A stretch of DNA of 64,000 nucleotides from JACDAN01 sp963827705 (lineage in GTDB: Bacteria; Actinomycetota; Thermoleophilia; Gaiellales; Gaiellaceae). Location of the stretch: NCBI GenBank assembly GCA_963827705.1, contig CAWHBN010000013.1, forward strand, positions 1 to 64,000, in the 5' to 3' direction. Position numbers and translations under genes: made by a program. The notes under the pieces were generated by a model, which was given only the letters and a program-made list of their open reading frames with translations, had not been told where the DNA came from and did no database searches. This document shows, piece by piece, positions 17,823-34,551 of the stretch. Within the stretch, counting starts at the first letter, position 1. The number at the start of each line of letters is the position of its first letter.

Positions 17823-19752
17823 TTGCTGGAACGAACGCTCAACTTGGGAATCCTGGCGCATGTAGACGCCGGTAAGACGACTCTCACCGAGCGGCTGCTC
17901 TACGCCGCCGGCGTCATCGACGAGCTCGGACGCGTCGATGACGGCACCACACAGACAGACACGCTGCCGCTGGAGCAGCGGCGCGGGATCACGATCAAGT
18001 CCGCCGTCGTGTCCTTCGCGATCGACGACGTTAGGGTCAACCTGATCGACACGCCGGGCCACCCCGACTTCATCGCCGAGGTGGAGCGGGTGCTGAGCGT
18101 GCTCGACGGGGCCGTGCTCGTGATCTCCGCGGTCGAGGGCGTCCAGTCGCAGACGCCGCTGCTGATGCGGGCGCTGCAGCGGCTGGGCGTTCCGACACTG
18201 ATCTTCGTGAACAAGCTCGACCGCGTCGGAGCGGACCCCGACCGCGTGCTGGAGGAGATCTCGGCGAGGCTGACCCCGGCGATCGTCCCGATGGGTCGAC
18301 GACCGCAGGCAAGGCTGGCCGAGGTGCTCGCCGACCTGGACGAGTCCCTCCTGGCCGAATACGTCGAGGGCGACGGGCTCCCGTATCGGCGCTTGCGAGA
18401 AGAGCTCGCGGCGCAGACCGGCCGGGCGCTCGTGCATCCCGTGTTCGTCGGCTCGGCGAAGACCGGAGAGGGCGTCGACGATTTGATGTCCGGGATCGCC
18501 GAGCTGCTGCCCGCGGTCCGCCGGTGACGCCGAGGGGGCAGCCTCGGGATCCGTCTTCAAGATCGAGCGCGGGACGGCCGGCGAGAAGATCGCCTACGTC
18601 CGGATGTTCTCCGGCACCGTCCACGCGCGGGAGCGGTTGAACGACGAGAAGGTGACGGCGATCAGCGTCTTCGACGCCGGGGATGCCGAGCAGCGCGCGT
18701 CGGTCTCCGCCGGAGAGATCGCGAAGCTCTGGGGCCTCGGGAGCATCCAGATCGGCGACCGGATCGGAGAGGCGCCGCCGCCGCGGCGGGAGTTCGCGCC
18801 GCCGACGCTGGAATCGGTCATCGTCCCGACCGACCCGGATGACGGAGCTGGGCTCCGAGTCGCGCTCGGGCAGCTCGCCGAGCAGGACCCGCTCATCGAG
18901 GTCAGGCAAGACGACGAGCGTCACCAGATCTCCGTGTCTCTCTACGGCGAGGTGCAGAAGGAGGTCATCCAGGCGACGCTCGCCGAGGACTACGGCATCG
19001 ACGTCGAGTTCCACGAGACGACGCCGATCTACATCGAGCGTCTGCGGCGGCTGGGTGAGGCGATCGTGATCCTCAATACCGAGACGAACCCGTATCGAGC
19101 CACGATCGGCCTGCGCGTCGAGCCTGCTCGTGAGGGCTCCGGTCTCGAGTTCCGACTGCAAGTCGACCACCGCCGGGTGCCGCTCTACGCCTTCAAGAAG
19201 CTCGAGAGCTTCGGGTCGGCCATGGAGGAATACGTCCGCGAGCAGCTGCAGGAAGGTCTCTATGGATGGCGCGTGCCGGACTGCGTCGTCACCATGACCG
19301 ACTCCAACTACAGCTCGCCGGACGGCCCGCAGTCGACGCGCGGGCCGCTCAGCACGCCCGCCGATTTCCGCAAGCTCGCTCCCATCGTCGTGATGCAGGC
19401 GCTCGAGTCGGCGGGGACCGTGGTCTGCGAGCCGACGGCCCGCCTGGTGCTCGAGGTCCCGACGCACGCCGTCGGAGCGGTCATCCCGGCGCTCGCGCGG
19501 CTGGGAGCGACGTTCGAGACGCCGGCACCCGATGGTGAGAGGTCCACGATCACCGCGGTCCTGCCGGCCACCCGAGCGGACGAGCTGCATCGCGAGCTGC
19601 CCGCGCTGACGGGTGGAGAGGGCGTGCTCGATTCCAGCTTCGCCGGCTACCAGCCGGTGGGCGGTGACCCGCCGACCCGGCGCCGGACGAGGCCGAACCC
19701 GCTCAACCTGGGCGAGTACGTGGCGCGGGTCGAACGCCGCTTGGGCCCATGA
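17823..19752 (+). CDS. TetM/OtrA-like ribosomal protection protein (EF-G family GTPase), frameshifted
   Basis: About 643 aa, the usual size of ribosomal protection proteins and shorter than EF-G. GTPase motifs are G1 AHVDAGKT, G2 region RRGITIKSA, G3 DTPGHPDF and G4 NKLD. Domain II (FKIERGTAGEKIAYVRMFSG) follows, then domains III-V ending with a C-terminal tail. An indel near 18515-18525 introduces a stop after LLPAV; the other frame reads GDAEGAASGSVFKIER. TTG start with GGAGG (17809-17813) upstream. Relatives displace tetracycline from the ribosome; some chromosomal copies are intrinsic factors without proven resistance. No mobile-element signs are seen. Confidence 0.85.
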
Positions 19753-19888
19753 GCGTCGCGGGCCGGGCGTCGCAGCTCGTTTGCGCCTCGCCCTCGCAGC
19801 ACCCGAGCTTGAACCTGCAGCGCGCGCACTGCCAGGTTTCGTGGCGCCACTCCATGGTGGCGCCGCACCGCAGGCATCGCTCCGCCAT
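19703..19888 (-). CDS. Small zinc-ribbon protein
   Basis: 61 aa. The N-terminal two-thirds is a compact zinc ribbon: MAERCLRCGATMEWRHETW, QCARCRFKLGCCEGEAQT and a further Cys. It has two CxxC knuckles (Cys5/Cys8 and Cys20/Cys23) plus Cys28 and Cys29. Function is unknown; a nucleic-acid or protein-binding role is typical of such ribbons. Its 3' end runs 50 bases antisense into the ribosomal protection gene, so residues after about 45 may be constrained by the other strand or be an artefact of a missed stop. The Cys pattern makes the N-terminal part credible. Confidence 0.55.
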   Translation of the reverse strand: MAERCLRCGATMEWRHETWQCARCRFKLGCCEGEAQTSCDARPATLMGPSGVRPAPRTRPG

Positions 19889-19923
19889 GGAGAAAAGGCT
19901 ACGAAGGAACGCGGACGAGTCGC

Positions 19924-19929
19924 TACACT
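19924..19929 (+). promoter_or_regulatory. Candidate -10 box (TACACT) for tRNA-Met and the downstream rpmG cluster
   Basis: TACACT in CGCTACACTG lies 11 bases before the tRNA 5' end. The same hexamer in nearly the same context (TTGCTACACTG) precedes rpoB. No clear -35 is seen. Confidence 0.5.
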
Positions 19930-19940
19930 GCGGCACGCGC

Positions 19941-20014
19941 GGCGGCGTAGCTCAGTTGGTTAGAGCGTCGGACTCATAACCCGAAGGTCGGTGGTTCGAA
20001 TCCACCCGCCGCTA
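19941..20014 (+). tRNA. tRNA-Met (CAU anticodon)
   Basis: A 74-nt cloverleaf. The acceptor stem is GGCGGCG/CGCCGCT with a terminal G-U pair, the D arm GCTC/GAGC with AGTTGGTTA loop, the anticodon loop CTCATAA, the variable loop AGGTC and the T arm GGTGG-TTCGAAT-CCACC with discriminator A. CCA is not encoded. The pair closing the anticodon loop is A-C rather than Watson-Crick. CAU reads Met, but a tRNA-Ile modified to lysidine has the same anticodon, and the absence of initiator features argues for the elongator type. Placement just before rpmG-secE-nusG is typical in Actinomycetota. Confidence 0.92.
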
Positions 20015-20041
20015 CCTTCCGCGTAAAGAGGAAACGAGGAC

Positions 20042-20203
20042 ATGGCTACTGGCGTCAGAGTTGGAATCACGCTCGCCTGCACCGAGTGTCGGCGGCGGAA
20101 CTATCAAACCGAGAAGTCGAAGCGGAACACCCCGGACCGCTTCGAGGCGAAGAAATACTGCCGCTGGTGCGGCAGGCATACTCCGCACCGCGAGACGAGG
20201 TAG
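20042..20203 (+). CDS. rpmG: 50S ribosomal protein L33
   Basis: 53 aa. It has the zinc-binding form of L33 with Cys13/Cys16 (ACTECRRRNY) and Cys40/Cys43 (YCRWCGRHTPH), and the central KSKRNTPDRFEAKK segment. Large-subunit protein near the E site. It is followed 3 bases later by secE in the classic rpmG-secE-nusG order. Too short to be obvious by length alone, but the motifs are decisive. Confidence 0.96.
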   Translation: MATGVRVGITLACTECRRRNYQTEKSKRNTPDRFEAKKYCRWCGRHTPHRETR

Positions 20204-20206
20204 GGA

Positions 20207-20572
20207 GTGGCCCGGAGCACCCGCCAGCAGCGCCGCCGGAACCGGCAGCAGAAGCAGCAGACTCAGCAGCCCGACGGCCAGCAGCAACAGCAGGCGAGCG
20301 TCTCGCAGCGAGCGCGCAGCCGCCAGGCGCAGGTGCGCCCGGCCGCGCAGCCGCCGAAGACGCAGACCGGCCGCCGCGGAGGCGGGGGTGGAGGCCGCCG
20401 CTTCATCTCCGAGTGCTGGGCCGAGCTGAAGAAGGTCGACTGGCCGAACCAGCGTCAGGTCATGACCGGAACCGTCGTCGTGATCATCGCCTGCGGCATC
20501 GTCGGCACCTATCTGTGGCTCCTGGACCTTGGGATCCAGCCGCTCGTCGAGCGCCTCCTGCTCGGCCGCTAG
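20207..20572 (+). CDS. secE: Preprotein translocase subunit SecE
   Basis: 121 aa, GTG start. Residues 1-65 are a low-complexity Gln/Arg/Gly-rich extension. The conserved SecE part is FISECWAELKKVDWPNQRQV, with the amphipathic helix lying on the membrane, followed by one transmembrane helix at about 86-107 (MTGTVVVIIACGIVGTYLWLL). It clamps SecY in the inner membrane; its partner secY is also in this window at 48252. Confidence 0.95.
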   Translation: MARSTRQQRRRNRQQKQQTQQPDGQQQQQASVSQRARSRQAQVRPAAQPPKTQTGRRGGGGGGRRFISECWAELKKVDWPNQRQVMTGTVVVIIACGIVGTYLWLLDLGIQPLVERLLLGR

Positions 20573-20582
20573 GGGCTTTCCC

Positions 20583-21113
20583 ATGTTCCGCTGGTACGTG
20601 ATCAACACCTATTCGGGGCACGAGAACAAGGTGAAGACCAACCTCGAGCACCGAATCGTCTCGATGAACCAGGGGCCGCGCTTCCGCCGCGTCGTGGTCC
20701 CGACCGAGCAGGTGATCGAGACCAAGGACGGCCAGAAGGTGCAGGCCGAGAAGCGCGTCCTCCCGGGTTACGTCCTCGTGAACATGGACCTGGACGACGA
20801 CGCCTGGGGCGTCGTCAAGAACACGCCGGGCGTGACTGGGTTCGTCGGCGCCGCCGGCAAGCCGATCCCGCTCTCGCAGCCGGAGGTCGACCGCATCCTC
20901 CGCACGGGCACGGCGACCGGCGAACGGCCGCGCGCCCAGGTGGAGTTCTCCCTCGGCGAATCGGTGAAGGTAACCTCCGGGCCGCTCTCGGACTTCGACG
21001 GCGAGATCGTCGACGTCCAGCCGGACTCCCAGAAGCTCAAGGTCCTCGTGGACATCTTCGAGCGCCAGGTTCCGGTGGAGCTCGGTTTCGACCAGGTGAA
21101 GAAGATCGACTGA
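20583..21113 (+). CDS. nusG: Transcription termination/antitermination factor NusG
   Basis: 176 aa. The NGN domain starts FRWYVINTYSGHENKVKTNL and includes EKRVLPGYVLVNMDLDDDAW and TPGVTGFVG. The KOW domain is FSLGESVKVTSGPLSDFDGE. It binds RNA polymerase and links it to the ribosome through S10 or to Rho. Start chosen at ATG 20583, 10 bases after secE; more upstream codons in frame belong to secE territory. The unusually long N-terminal tail present in many actinobacterial NusG proteins is absent here. Confidence 0.96.
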   Translation: MFRWYVINTYSGHENKVKTNLEHRIVSMNQGPRFRRVVVPTEQVIETKDGQKVQAEKRVLPGYVLVNMDLDDDAWGVVKNTPGVTGFVGAAGKPIPLSQPEVDRILRTGTATGERPRAQVEFSLGESVKVTSGPLSDFDGEIVDVQPDSQKLKVLVDIFERQVPVELGFDQVKKID

Positions 21114-21118
21114 CGCGT

Positions 21119-21544
21119 ATGGCCAAGAAGGTTCTGACACTCATCAAGCTGCAGATCCCGGGCGGGCAGGCCAACCCCGCACCGCCGGTCGGCCCTGCGC
21201 TCGGCCAGCACGGCGTCAACATCATGGAGTTCTGCAAGGCGTTCAACGCCCAGACGCAGCAGGAGAACGGCCGGATCATCCCGGTCGAGATCACGGTCTA
21301 CGAGGACCGCTCGTTCGACTTCATCACGAAGACGCCGCCGGCCGCCGTCCTGATCAAGGAGGCGCTGCGGATCGAGAAGGGCTCGGGAGAGCCGAACCGC
21401 GAGAAGGTCGGCCGGCTGACCCGCGCGCAGGTGCGCCAGATCGCCGAAGCGAAGATGCCCGACCTGAACGCCCGCGACGTCGACGCGGCCGCCGAGATCA
21501 TCGCCGGCACCGCGCGCTCGATGGGCGTGGAGGTAGGTCCGTGA
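21119..21544 (+). CDS. rplK: 50S ribosomal protein L11
   Basis: 141 aa, full length. It reads AKKVLTLIKLQIPGGQANPA, then the PPVGPALGQHGVNIMEFCKAFN segment of the N-terminal domain (the thiopeptide-site helix) and a C-terminal rRNA-binding domain with ADLN-like KMPDLNARDVDAA and GTARSMGVEV. It forms the GTPase-associated centre with L10 and L7/L12, encoded just downstream. It starts 5 bases after nusG; its stop overlaps rplA by 4 bases. Confidence 0.97.
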   Translation: MAKKVLTLIKLQIPGGQANPAPPVGPALGQHGVNIMEFCKAFNAQTQQENGRIIPVEITVYEDRSFDFITKTPPAAVLIKEALRIEKGSGEPNREKVGRLTRAQVRQIAEAKMPDLNARDVDAAAEIIAGTARSMGVEVGP

Positions 21545-22281
21545 CCCAGCACGGCAAGAACTACCGCAATGCGCGAGCCGAGATCGACCGCGAGGAGGTC
21601 TACAGCCCGGCGCAGGCCGTCCGGATGCTGAAGGCCTGGCCGGAGCGCAAGTTCGACGAGACCGTCGAGGTGCACTTCAACCTCGGGCTGAACGTCCGTC
21701 ACGCCGACCAGCAGCTCCGCGGCACGCTCATGCTTCCGCACGGCACGGGCCGGGACACCAGAGTCGCCGTCTTCGCCGAGGGCGAGAAGGCGAAGGAGGC
21801 GCAGGACGCGGGCGCCGACATCGTGGGCAGTGCCGATCTCGCGAAGCAGGTCGAGGAGGGCTTCGACGACTTCGACGTCGCGATCGCGACACCCGACCAG
21901 ATGGGAAACGTCGGCAAGCTCGGACGGATCCTCGGCCCGCGCGGGAAGATGCCGAACCCGAAGACGGGCACGGTCACGTTCGACATCGCGAAGGCGGTCA
22001 CCGAGTCGAAGGCCGGCAAGCTCGAGTACCGCACGGACCGCGGCGCCAACGTCCACGTCGCGATCGGCAAGCGGAGCATGGACGAGAAGACGCTCCTCGA
22101 GAACTACGCCGCGCTGATGGATGAGATCAACCGCGCGAAGCCGTCTGCGGCGAAGGGCAGGTACATCCGCCGTATCACGCTCACGAGCACGATGGGCCCG
22201 GGGATCCACGTCGATCCCTCGCGCACCAGAGGAATTGTCGAAGAGTTGGAGGAGGAACAGGCCGAGCCTGTTACCGCGTAA
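21541..22281 (+). CDS. rplA: 50S ribosomal protein L1
   Basis: 246 aa, GTG start overlapping the rplK stop. Motifs are FDETVEVHFNLGLNVRHADQ, TLMLPHGTGRDTRVAVFA, LGRILGPRGKMPNPKTGTVT and ITLTSTMGPGIHVDP. It binds 23S rRNA at the L1 stalk and in many bacteria also represses its own mRNA. The C-terminus carries a short acidic tail (EELEEEQAEPVTA). Confidence 0.97.
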   Translation: MTQHGKNYRNARAEIDREEVYSPAQAVRMLKAWPERKFDETVEVHFNLGLNVRHADQQLRGTLMLPHGTGRDTRVAVFAEGEKAKEAQDAGADIVGSADLAKQVEEGFDDFDVAIATPDQMGNVGKLGRILGPRGKMPNPKTGTVTFDIAKAVTESKAGKLEYRTDRGANVHVAIGKRSMDEKTLLENYAALMDEINRAKPSAAKGRYIRRITLTSTMGPGIHVDPSRTRGIVEELEEEQAEPVTA

Positions 22282-22423
22282 AACCGCCCGTCGCCAGAGA
22301 CAGTTGGCAGCCGCCGTCGCGCGGCAGAAGTCCAGCCGAGGCGCGGCCGAGAGAGTGGCAGTCACCTGCCTCTGCTCGGGCCCGCCTGTACGGCGGGCCT
22401 GATTCGTTCGAGGAGGTGATTCG
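22282..22423 (+). promoter_or_regulatory. Ribosomal protein L10 leader (autoregulatory mRNA region)
   Basis: 142 bases between rplA and rplJ with no ORF. The first half has CAGAGACAG and GAGAGAGTGGCAGTCACCTGCC motifs reminiscent of the L10 leader found upstream of rplJL. It ends in a strong hairpin, GCCCGCC-TGTAC-GGCGGGC (about 22379-22400), just before the GGAGG of rplJ. In other bacteria L10 or the L10-(L12)4 complex binds here to repress rplJL. Assignment rests on position and partial motif resemblance; a covariance-model search would settle it. Confidence 0.55.
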
Positions 22424-23179
22424 ATGCAGAAAGCCGACAAGGAACGCCTGGTCGCCGAGTTGAGCGACCGGCTGAAGAACACAGAGACCCTGATCGTCGC
22501 GGACTACCGCGGCTTGACGGTCACGGACATCGACAAGCTGAGGGGCGAGCTCCTCGAGCACGGCGCCCGCTTCCAGGTCGTCAAGAACACGCTCACCCGT
22601 CGTGCGGCCGAGGAGGCCGGGGCGGACGCGCTGCTCGCATTGCTGGAAGGACCGACCGCAATCGCGTTCCTGGAGACCGACGGCGATCCCGTCGCCGTCG
22701 CCAAGGCGCTGAGCAACGCGGCGCGCGACACCAAGGTCCTCCAGATCCGCGGGGGAATCCTCGACGGGTCGACGATCGGCGAGGACGAGGTGAAGAGCCT
22801 CGCAACGCTCCCACCGACGGACGTGCTGCGCGCACAGCTGGTCAGCGCTGTCGCGGGTCCGCTGATAGCCGTCGTCGGACTGTTCACCGCGCCGCTCCGC
22901 GACCTGGTGAACGTCCTCGACGCGCGCATCAAGCAGCTCGAGGAGCAAGGCGAGACCGCGCCGGAACCACAGGCGGAAGCGCAGGCGGAGGAAGTGACTC
23001 CAGAGGCACCGGCCGCAGAAGCGGCATCGCCGGAAGAAACGCCAGCAGCAGAAGAAGCACCAGAAGCAGAAGAAGCACCAGAAGCAGAAGAAACGCCCGA
23101 AGCAGAAGAGACCACCACAGACGAAGCAACTTCGGCCGAGGCCGAGCAGGCTTCGGCAGAGACCGAGGAGGAGTCGTAA
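22424..23179 (+). CDS. rplJ: 50S ribosomal protein L10, with acidic C-terminal extension
   Basis: 251 aa, about 75 residues longer than typical L10. The core is normal: KADKERLVAELSDRLKNT, LIVADYRGLTVTDIDKLR, GARFQVVKNTLTRRAAE and the L7/L12-binding helix region. From about residue 175 the chain becomes an Ala/Glu/Pro tail with imperfect EEAPEA units (nt about 23040-23110). L10 anchors the L7/L12 stalk, which itself recruits translational GTPases. The extension is presumably disordered; similar tails occur on several neighbouring ribosomal proteins. Confidence 0.95.
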   Translation: MQKADKERLVAELSDRLKNTETLIVADYRGLTVTDIDKLRGELLEHGARFQVVKNTLTRRAAEEAGADALLALLEGPTAIAFLETDGDPVAVAKALSNAARDTKVLQIRGGILDGSTIGEDEVKSLATLPPTDVLRAQLVSAVAGPLIAVVGLFTAPLRDLVNVLDARIKQLEEQGETAPEPQAEAQAEEVTPEAPAAEAASPEETPAAEEAPEAEEAPEAEETPEAEETTTDEATSAEAEQASAETEEES

Positions 23180-23569
<390 letters not shown>

Positions 23570-23587
23570 CTCCGATCCAGCTGGAAC

Positions 23588-23617
23588 ACGAGGGGCCGCC
23601 GAGAGGCGGCCCCTCGT
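23588..23617 (+). terminator. Hairpin terminator after rplL
   Basis: GAGGGGCCGCC, loop GAGA, GGCGGCCCCTC: a perfect GC-rich stem of 12-13 bp, 18 bases after the rplL stop, followed by CGTCGTCCTGA with no long T-run. It separates rplJL from rpoBC. Confidence 0.75.
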
Positions 23618-23684
23618 CGTCCTGAGGTGGCGAAAAACCGCAATTTGCGAGGGAATACCTGCCCCGCGCAGCCCATCGACAGGT

Positions 23685-23693
23685 TGCTACACT
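23685..23693 (+). promoter_or_regulatory. Candidate extended -10 promoter for rpoBC
   Basis: TGC-TACACT (-10 hexamer at 23688-23693) sits 136 bases upstream of rpoB, downstream of the rplL terminator. No clear -35 is seen 17 bases away, consistent with an extended -10 type. The roughly 120-base leader that follows has no ORF. Confidence 0.5.
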
Positions 23694-23828
23694 GCCGTGA
23701 CTGCGCCAAGGGCTACCCGGCCCTTGCGCAGGCTTGTCCTGTTTCGGTAAGCTGGCCGGTTCCGGCCGTCCACTGTCCGCCTGCATTTTCCACATCACCT
23801 CGAGCCGTTTTCAAGGGAGGCTTCATCA

Positions 23829-27455
<3,627 letters not shown>

Positions 27456-27465
27456 AGGGAGCGCT

Positions 27466-32063
<4,598 letters not shown>

Positions 32064-32088
32064 GCGGGTCTCCAGCCGAATCGAACGA

Positions 32089-32119
32089 ACGACGGGCGCC
32101 CATGAGGCGCCCGTCGTCG
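32089..32119 (+). terminator. Hairpin terminator after rpoC
   Basis: ACGACGGGCGCC, loop CATGA, GGCGCCCGTCGT followed by CGTTTC: a perfect 12-bp stem 26 bases after the rpoC stop. It may also serve the convergent diguanylate cyclase gene, whose stop is at 32140. Confidence 0.8.
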
Positions 32120-32139
32120 TTTCAGAGAGGCTTGGGCAT

Positions 32140-33332
32140 CTAGAGAGCCGCCCGGCCGCCCGAGGCGCTGCCGCCGTTCGGGTCGGCGGGTGGAGTGGAG
32201 GCGGCGACGACCTCCGCTTTCCCGTTCTCCTTCGCCTGGTACAGGGCGTCGTCGGCCCGCTTGAAGAACGTCGCGCCGTCGTCCCCGGGGCGGAGATCCG
32301 CCGCGCCGGCCGACAGGCGCAGCTCTTCGACGTCACCGATCGGGCGTGAGGCCACGGCCTGCTGCATTCGCCGCGACAGCTGCTCGGCGTCGGCCAGCGT
32401 CGACTCCGGGAGGATGATCCCGAACTCGTCGCCGCCGACCCTGCACGCGATGTCCGCCGAGCGCACCACCGAGCGGACCCGCTCAGCGACCTCGGCCAGC
32501 ACCGCGTCGCCGGCGAGATGGCCGATGCGAGTCGTTGATCGCCTTGAAGTCGTCGAGGTCGAAGACGACGAGCGCGAGGCGACGCCCGTACCTGTGCGCC
32601 CTCGCCACCTCCCGGCTGAGCGTGTCGTGGAAGTACCGCCGGTTGTGCAGGCCCGTCAGCGCGTCGAGGTCGGCGAGCTGCCGCGCCTCGCGGAACCGCC
32701 GCGCGTTGTCGATCGCCGGCCCGGCGCGCTCCGCGAGCTCCTCGAGAGACCGGCGGTCGCCGTCGGCGAACGCGTGCGCCCCGGAGCGGCTGAACACCGA
32801 CATGAACCCGACCGGGCCTGCCTCCGCGGGGATCGGGACCGCGAGCCCGTGGCGGCTCAGGTCGCCGTCGTCGATCTCCGCGCCCACCGGATCCTCGTAC
32901 GAGATCGTTCATCGACCGAGCCTCCCGCCCGTCCGGCGGCCCCGCCACGGCCTCGAGCTCCGCTTCCTCCGCCGACAGCCCCACGGTCGCGATGATCGGC
33001 TTCTCGCCGGCAGGCCCCGGCAGCAGGACGAGGGCCGCATCGACGCCGCGGATCGCGCCTGCCGCCTCCAGTACGCGCGTCAGCACCTCGTCGAGGTCGA
33101 TCGTCCCGCCGAGCTCGCCCATGATCCTGCCGCGCCGCTCGTCGTCGCTCGTCCGGTCGGCTGCAGAGCGCAGCTCCTCCAGCATGCCGTCCAACCGGCT
33201 CGTCAGCTCGTCCATCACCTTCTCGAAGCGCCGCTCGGCCGCCCGGCGCTCGCGGCGCAGGACGACGAGGAAGACGACCGCGAGCACGGCGAGAATGCCA
33301 CCGAAGATGGCCCAGCCGAGGGCGTCGCTCAC
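32140..33332 (-). CDS. Membrane-anchored GAF-GGDEF diguanylate cyclase, frameshifted
   Basis: About 397 aa, GTG start. One transmembrane helix (about residues 6-25) is followed by a coiled-coil linker, a GAF-like domain and a C-terminal GGDEF domain. The active site is RVGGDEFGIIL. An RxxD inhibitory site (RSAD) sits exactly five residues upstream, so product inhibition by c-di-GMP is expected. DALTGLHNRRYFHDTL marks the domain start. Indels near 32905 and 32515 split it over three frames. It lies alone between rpoC and the str operon, transcribed against both. Confidence 0.85.
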
Positions 33333-33500
33333 GGGAGCACGCCCGATGTCGTCGGTTTCCCTGTCACCATCGCTCGTTCAGGCCGCCGCGTCGCCTGAGT
33401 ACCGGCCCAGGCTCACTGTAGTTCCGCATCGGCGATCACGCTACGGGTCCAAACCTCGAAACCATCCTTTGGATAGGGCGTTTTTGGCCATTTCATGCGT

Positions 33501-33529
33501 TTGACGGCCTATCCCGCCTTCGCTACCAT
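33501..33529 (+). promoter_or_regulatory. Sigma-70-type promoter of the str operon
   Basis: TTGACG at 33501-33506, a 17-base spacer, and TACCAT at 33524-33529. This is the best canonical promoter in the window. It gives a leader of about 65 bases before rpsL, which has GGAAG-type ribosome binding sequence. The TACCAT box recurs before infA. Confidence 0.75.
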
Positions 33530-33600
33530 GCGGCGGTTTGGTTGGCAGGGCGTAAAGCCCGGCCAACTGTTGCCCTGTCAGGAAGTCCTCGAAGGGATTC

Positions 33601-33972
33601 ATGCCCACCGTCAATCAGCTTGTGCGCAAAGGCCGGGTCAAGCCCAAGTCCAAGACCAAGACCCCTGCCCTCCGCGGCGCTCCCCAAAAGCGCGGCGTCT
33701 GCACGCGCGTGTACACGACCACCCCGAAGAAGCCGAACTCGGCTCTGCGGAAGGTCGCGCGCGTCCGGCTGACGAACGGCATGGAGGTCACGACCTACAT
33801 CCCGGGCGAGGGACACAACCTCCAGGAGCACTCCGTCGTGCTGATCCGCGGCGGCCGCGTCAAGGACCTGCCGGGCATCCGGTACAAGGTCATCCGCGCG
33901 GCGCTGGACACGGCCGGCGTCTCCGATCGCAAGCAGGGCCGCTCCAAGTACGGCGCCAAGAAGGGGTCGTAA
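33601..33972 (+). CDS. rpsL: 30S ribosomal protein S12
   Basis: 123 aa. Motifs are PTVNQLVRKGRVKPKSKTK, TTPKKPNSALRKVARVRLTN and GEGHNLQEHSVVLIRGGRVKDLPG. The lysines in TPKKPNS and in GRVKDLPG, changed in streptomycin-resistant mutants, are both wild type. It is a decoding-centre protein. The TAA overlaps the rpsG start by one base (TAATG). Confidence 0.98.
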   Translation: MPTVNQLVRKGRVKPKSKTKTPALRGAPQKRGVCTRVYTTTPKKPNSALRKVARVRLTNGMEVTTYIPGEGHNLQEHSVVLIRGGRVKDLPGIRYKVIRAALDTAGVSDRKQGRSKYGAKKGS

Positions 33973-34442
33973 TGCCGCGCCGTGCCGAGATCCAGGTCCG
34001 GGAGCTCTCCCCGGACCCCGTGTACAGCTCACGCCTCGTCAGCCAGCTGACCAACAAGGTGATGCTCGACGGCAAGAAGGGCACTGCCGAGAAGATCGTC
34101 TACGACGCGCTCGCGATCGCCGCGGAGCGGTCCGGGAAGTCGCCGGTCGAGGTGCTCGAGGCTGCCGTCAAGTCCGTCACGCCGGTGCTCGAGACCCGAT
34201 CGCGCCGCGTCGGCGGCGCCAACTACCAGGTGCCAGTCGAGGTGCCGGCGCGCCGCGCCCGCACGCTCGCGATCCGCTGGCTCGTGACGTTCTCGCGCGA
34301 CCGGCGCGAGAAGGGCATGGCCGCGAAGCTCGCCGGCGAGCTCCTCGATGCGATCGAGCAGCAGGGCGGAGCGTTCAAGCGCAAGGACGACCTCTACCGC
34401 ATGGCGCAGGCCAACAAGGCCTTCGCGCACTATCGATGGTGA
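33972..34442 (+). CDS. rpsG: 30S ribosomal protein S7
   Basis: 156 aa, standard length. It contains PRRAEIQVRELSPDPVYSSR, QLTNKVMLDGKKGTAEKIVYDA, LETRSRRVGGANYQVPVEVPA and the C-terminal DLYRMAQANKAFAHYRW. It nucleates assembly of the 30S head and contacts the E-site tRNA. The following 109 bases before fusA are GC-rich, with a short GGCCGCTACGCGGCC hairpin near 34528-34542, and hold no ORF. Confidence 0.97.
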   Translation: MPRRAEIQVRELSPDPVYSSRLVSQLTNKVMLDGKKGTAEKIVYDALAIAAERSGKSPVEVLEAAVKSVTPVLETRSRRVGGANYQVPVEVPARRARTLAIRWLVTFSRDRREKGMAAKLAGELLDAIEQQGGAFKRKDDLYRMAQANKAFAHYRW

Positions 34443-34551
34443 TGGTTGGCGTGAAAGTGTTCGGTGCCCGGCGGTGGAACCTCCCGGTTCCCCCGCGCCC
34501 CCTCCCCTGGTCCGCTGGCGCGGACAGGCCGCTACGCGGCCGGTGAGCTCG

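Noticed and set aside
17823..19752. A mobile tetracycline-resistance gene
   Set aside because: No transposase, integrase, attachment site or change in base composition accompanies it; it fits a resident chromosomal factor.
23040..23110. Short direct repeats resembling a CRISPR or satellite
   Set aside because: They are in-frame EEAPEA-type codon repeats of the rplJ tail; unit length and lack of spacers exclude CRISPR. No CRISPR array was seen anywhere in the window.
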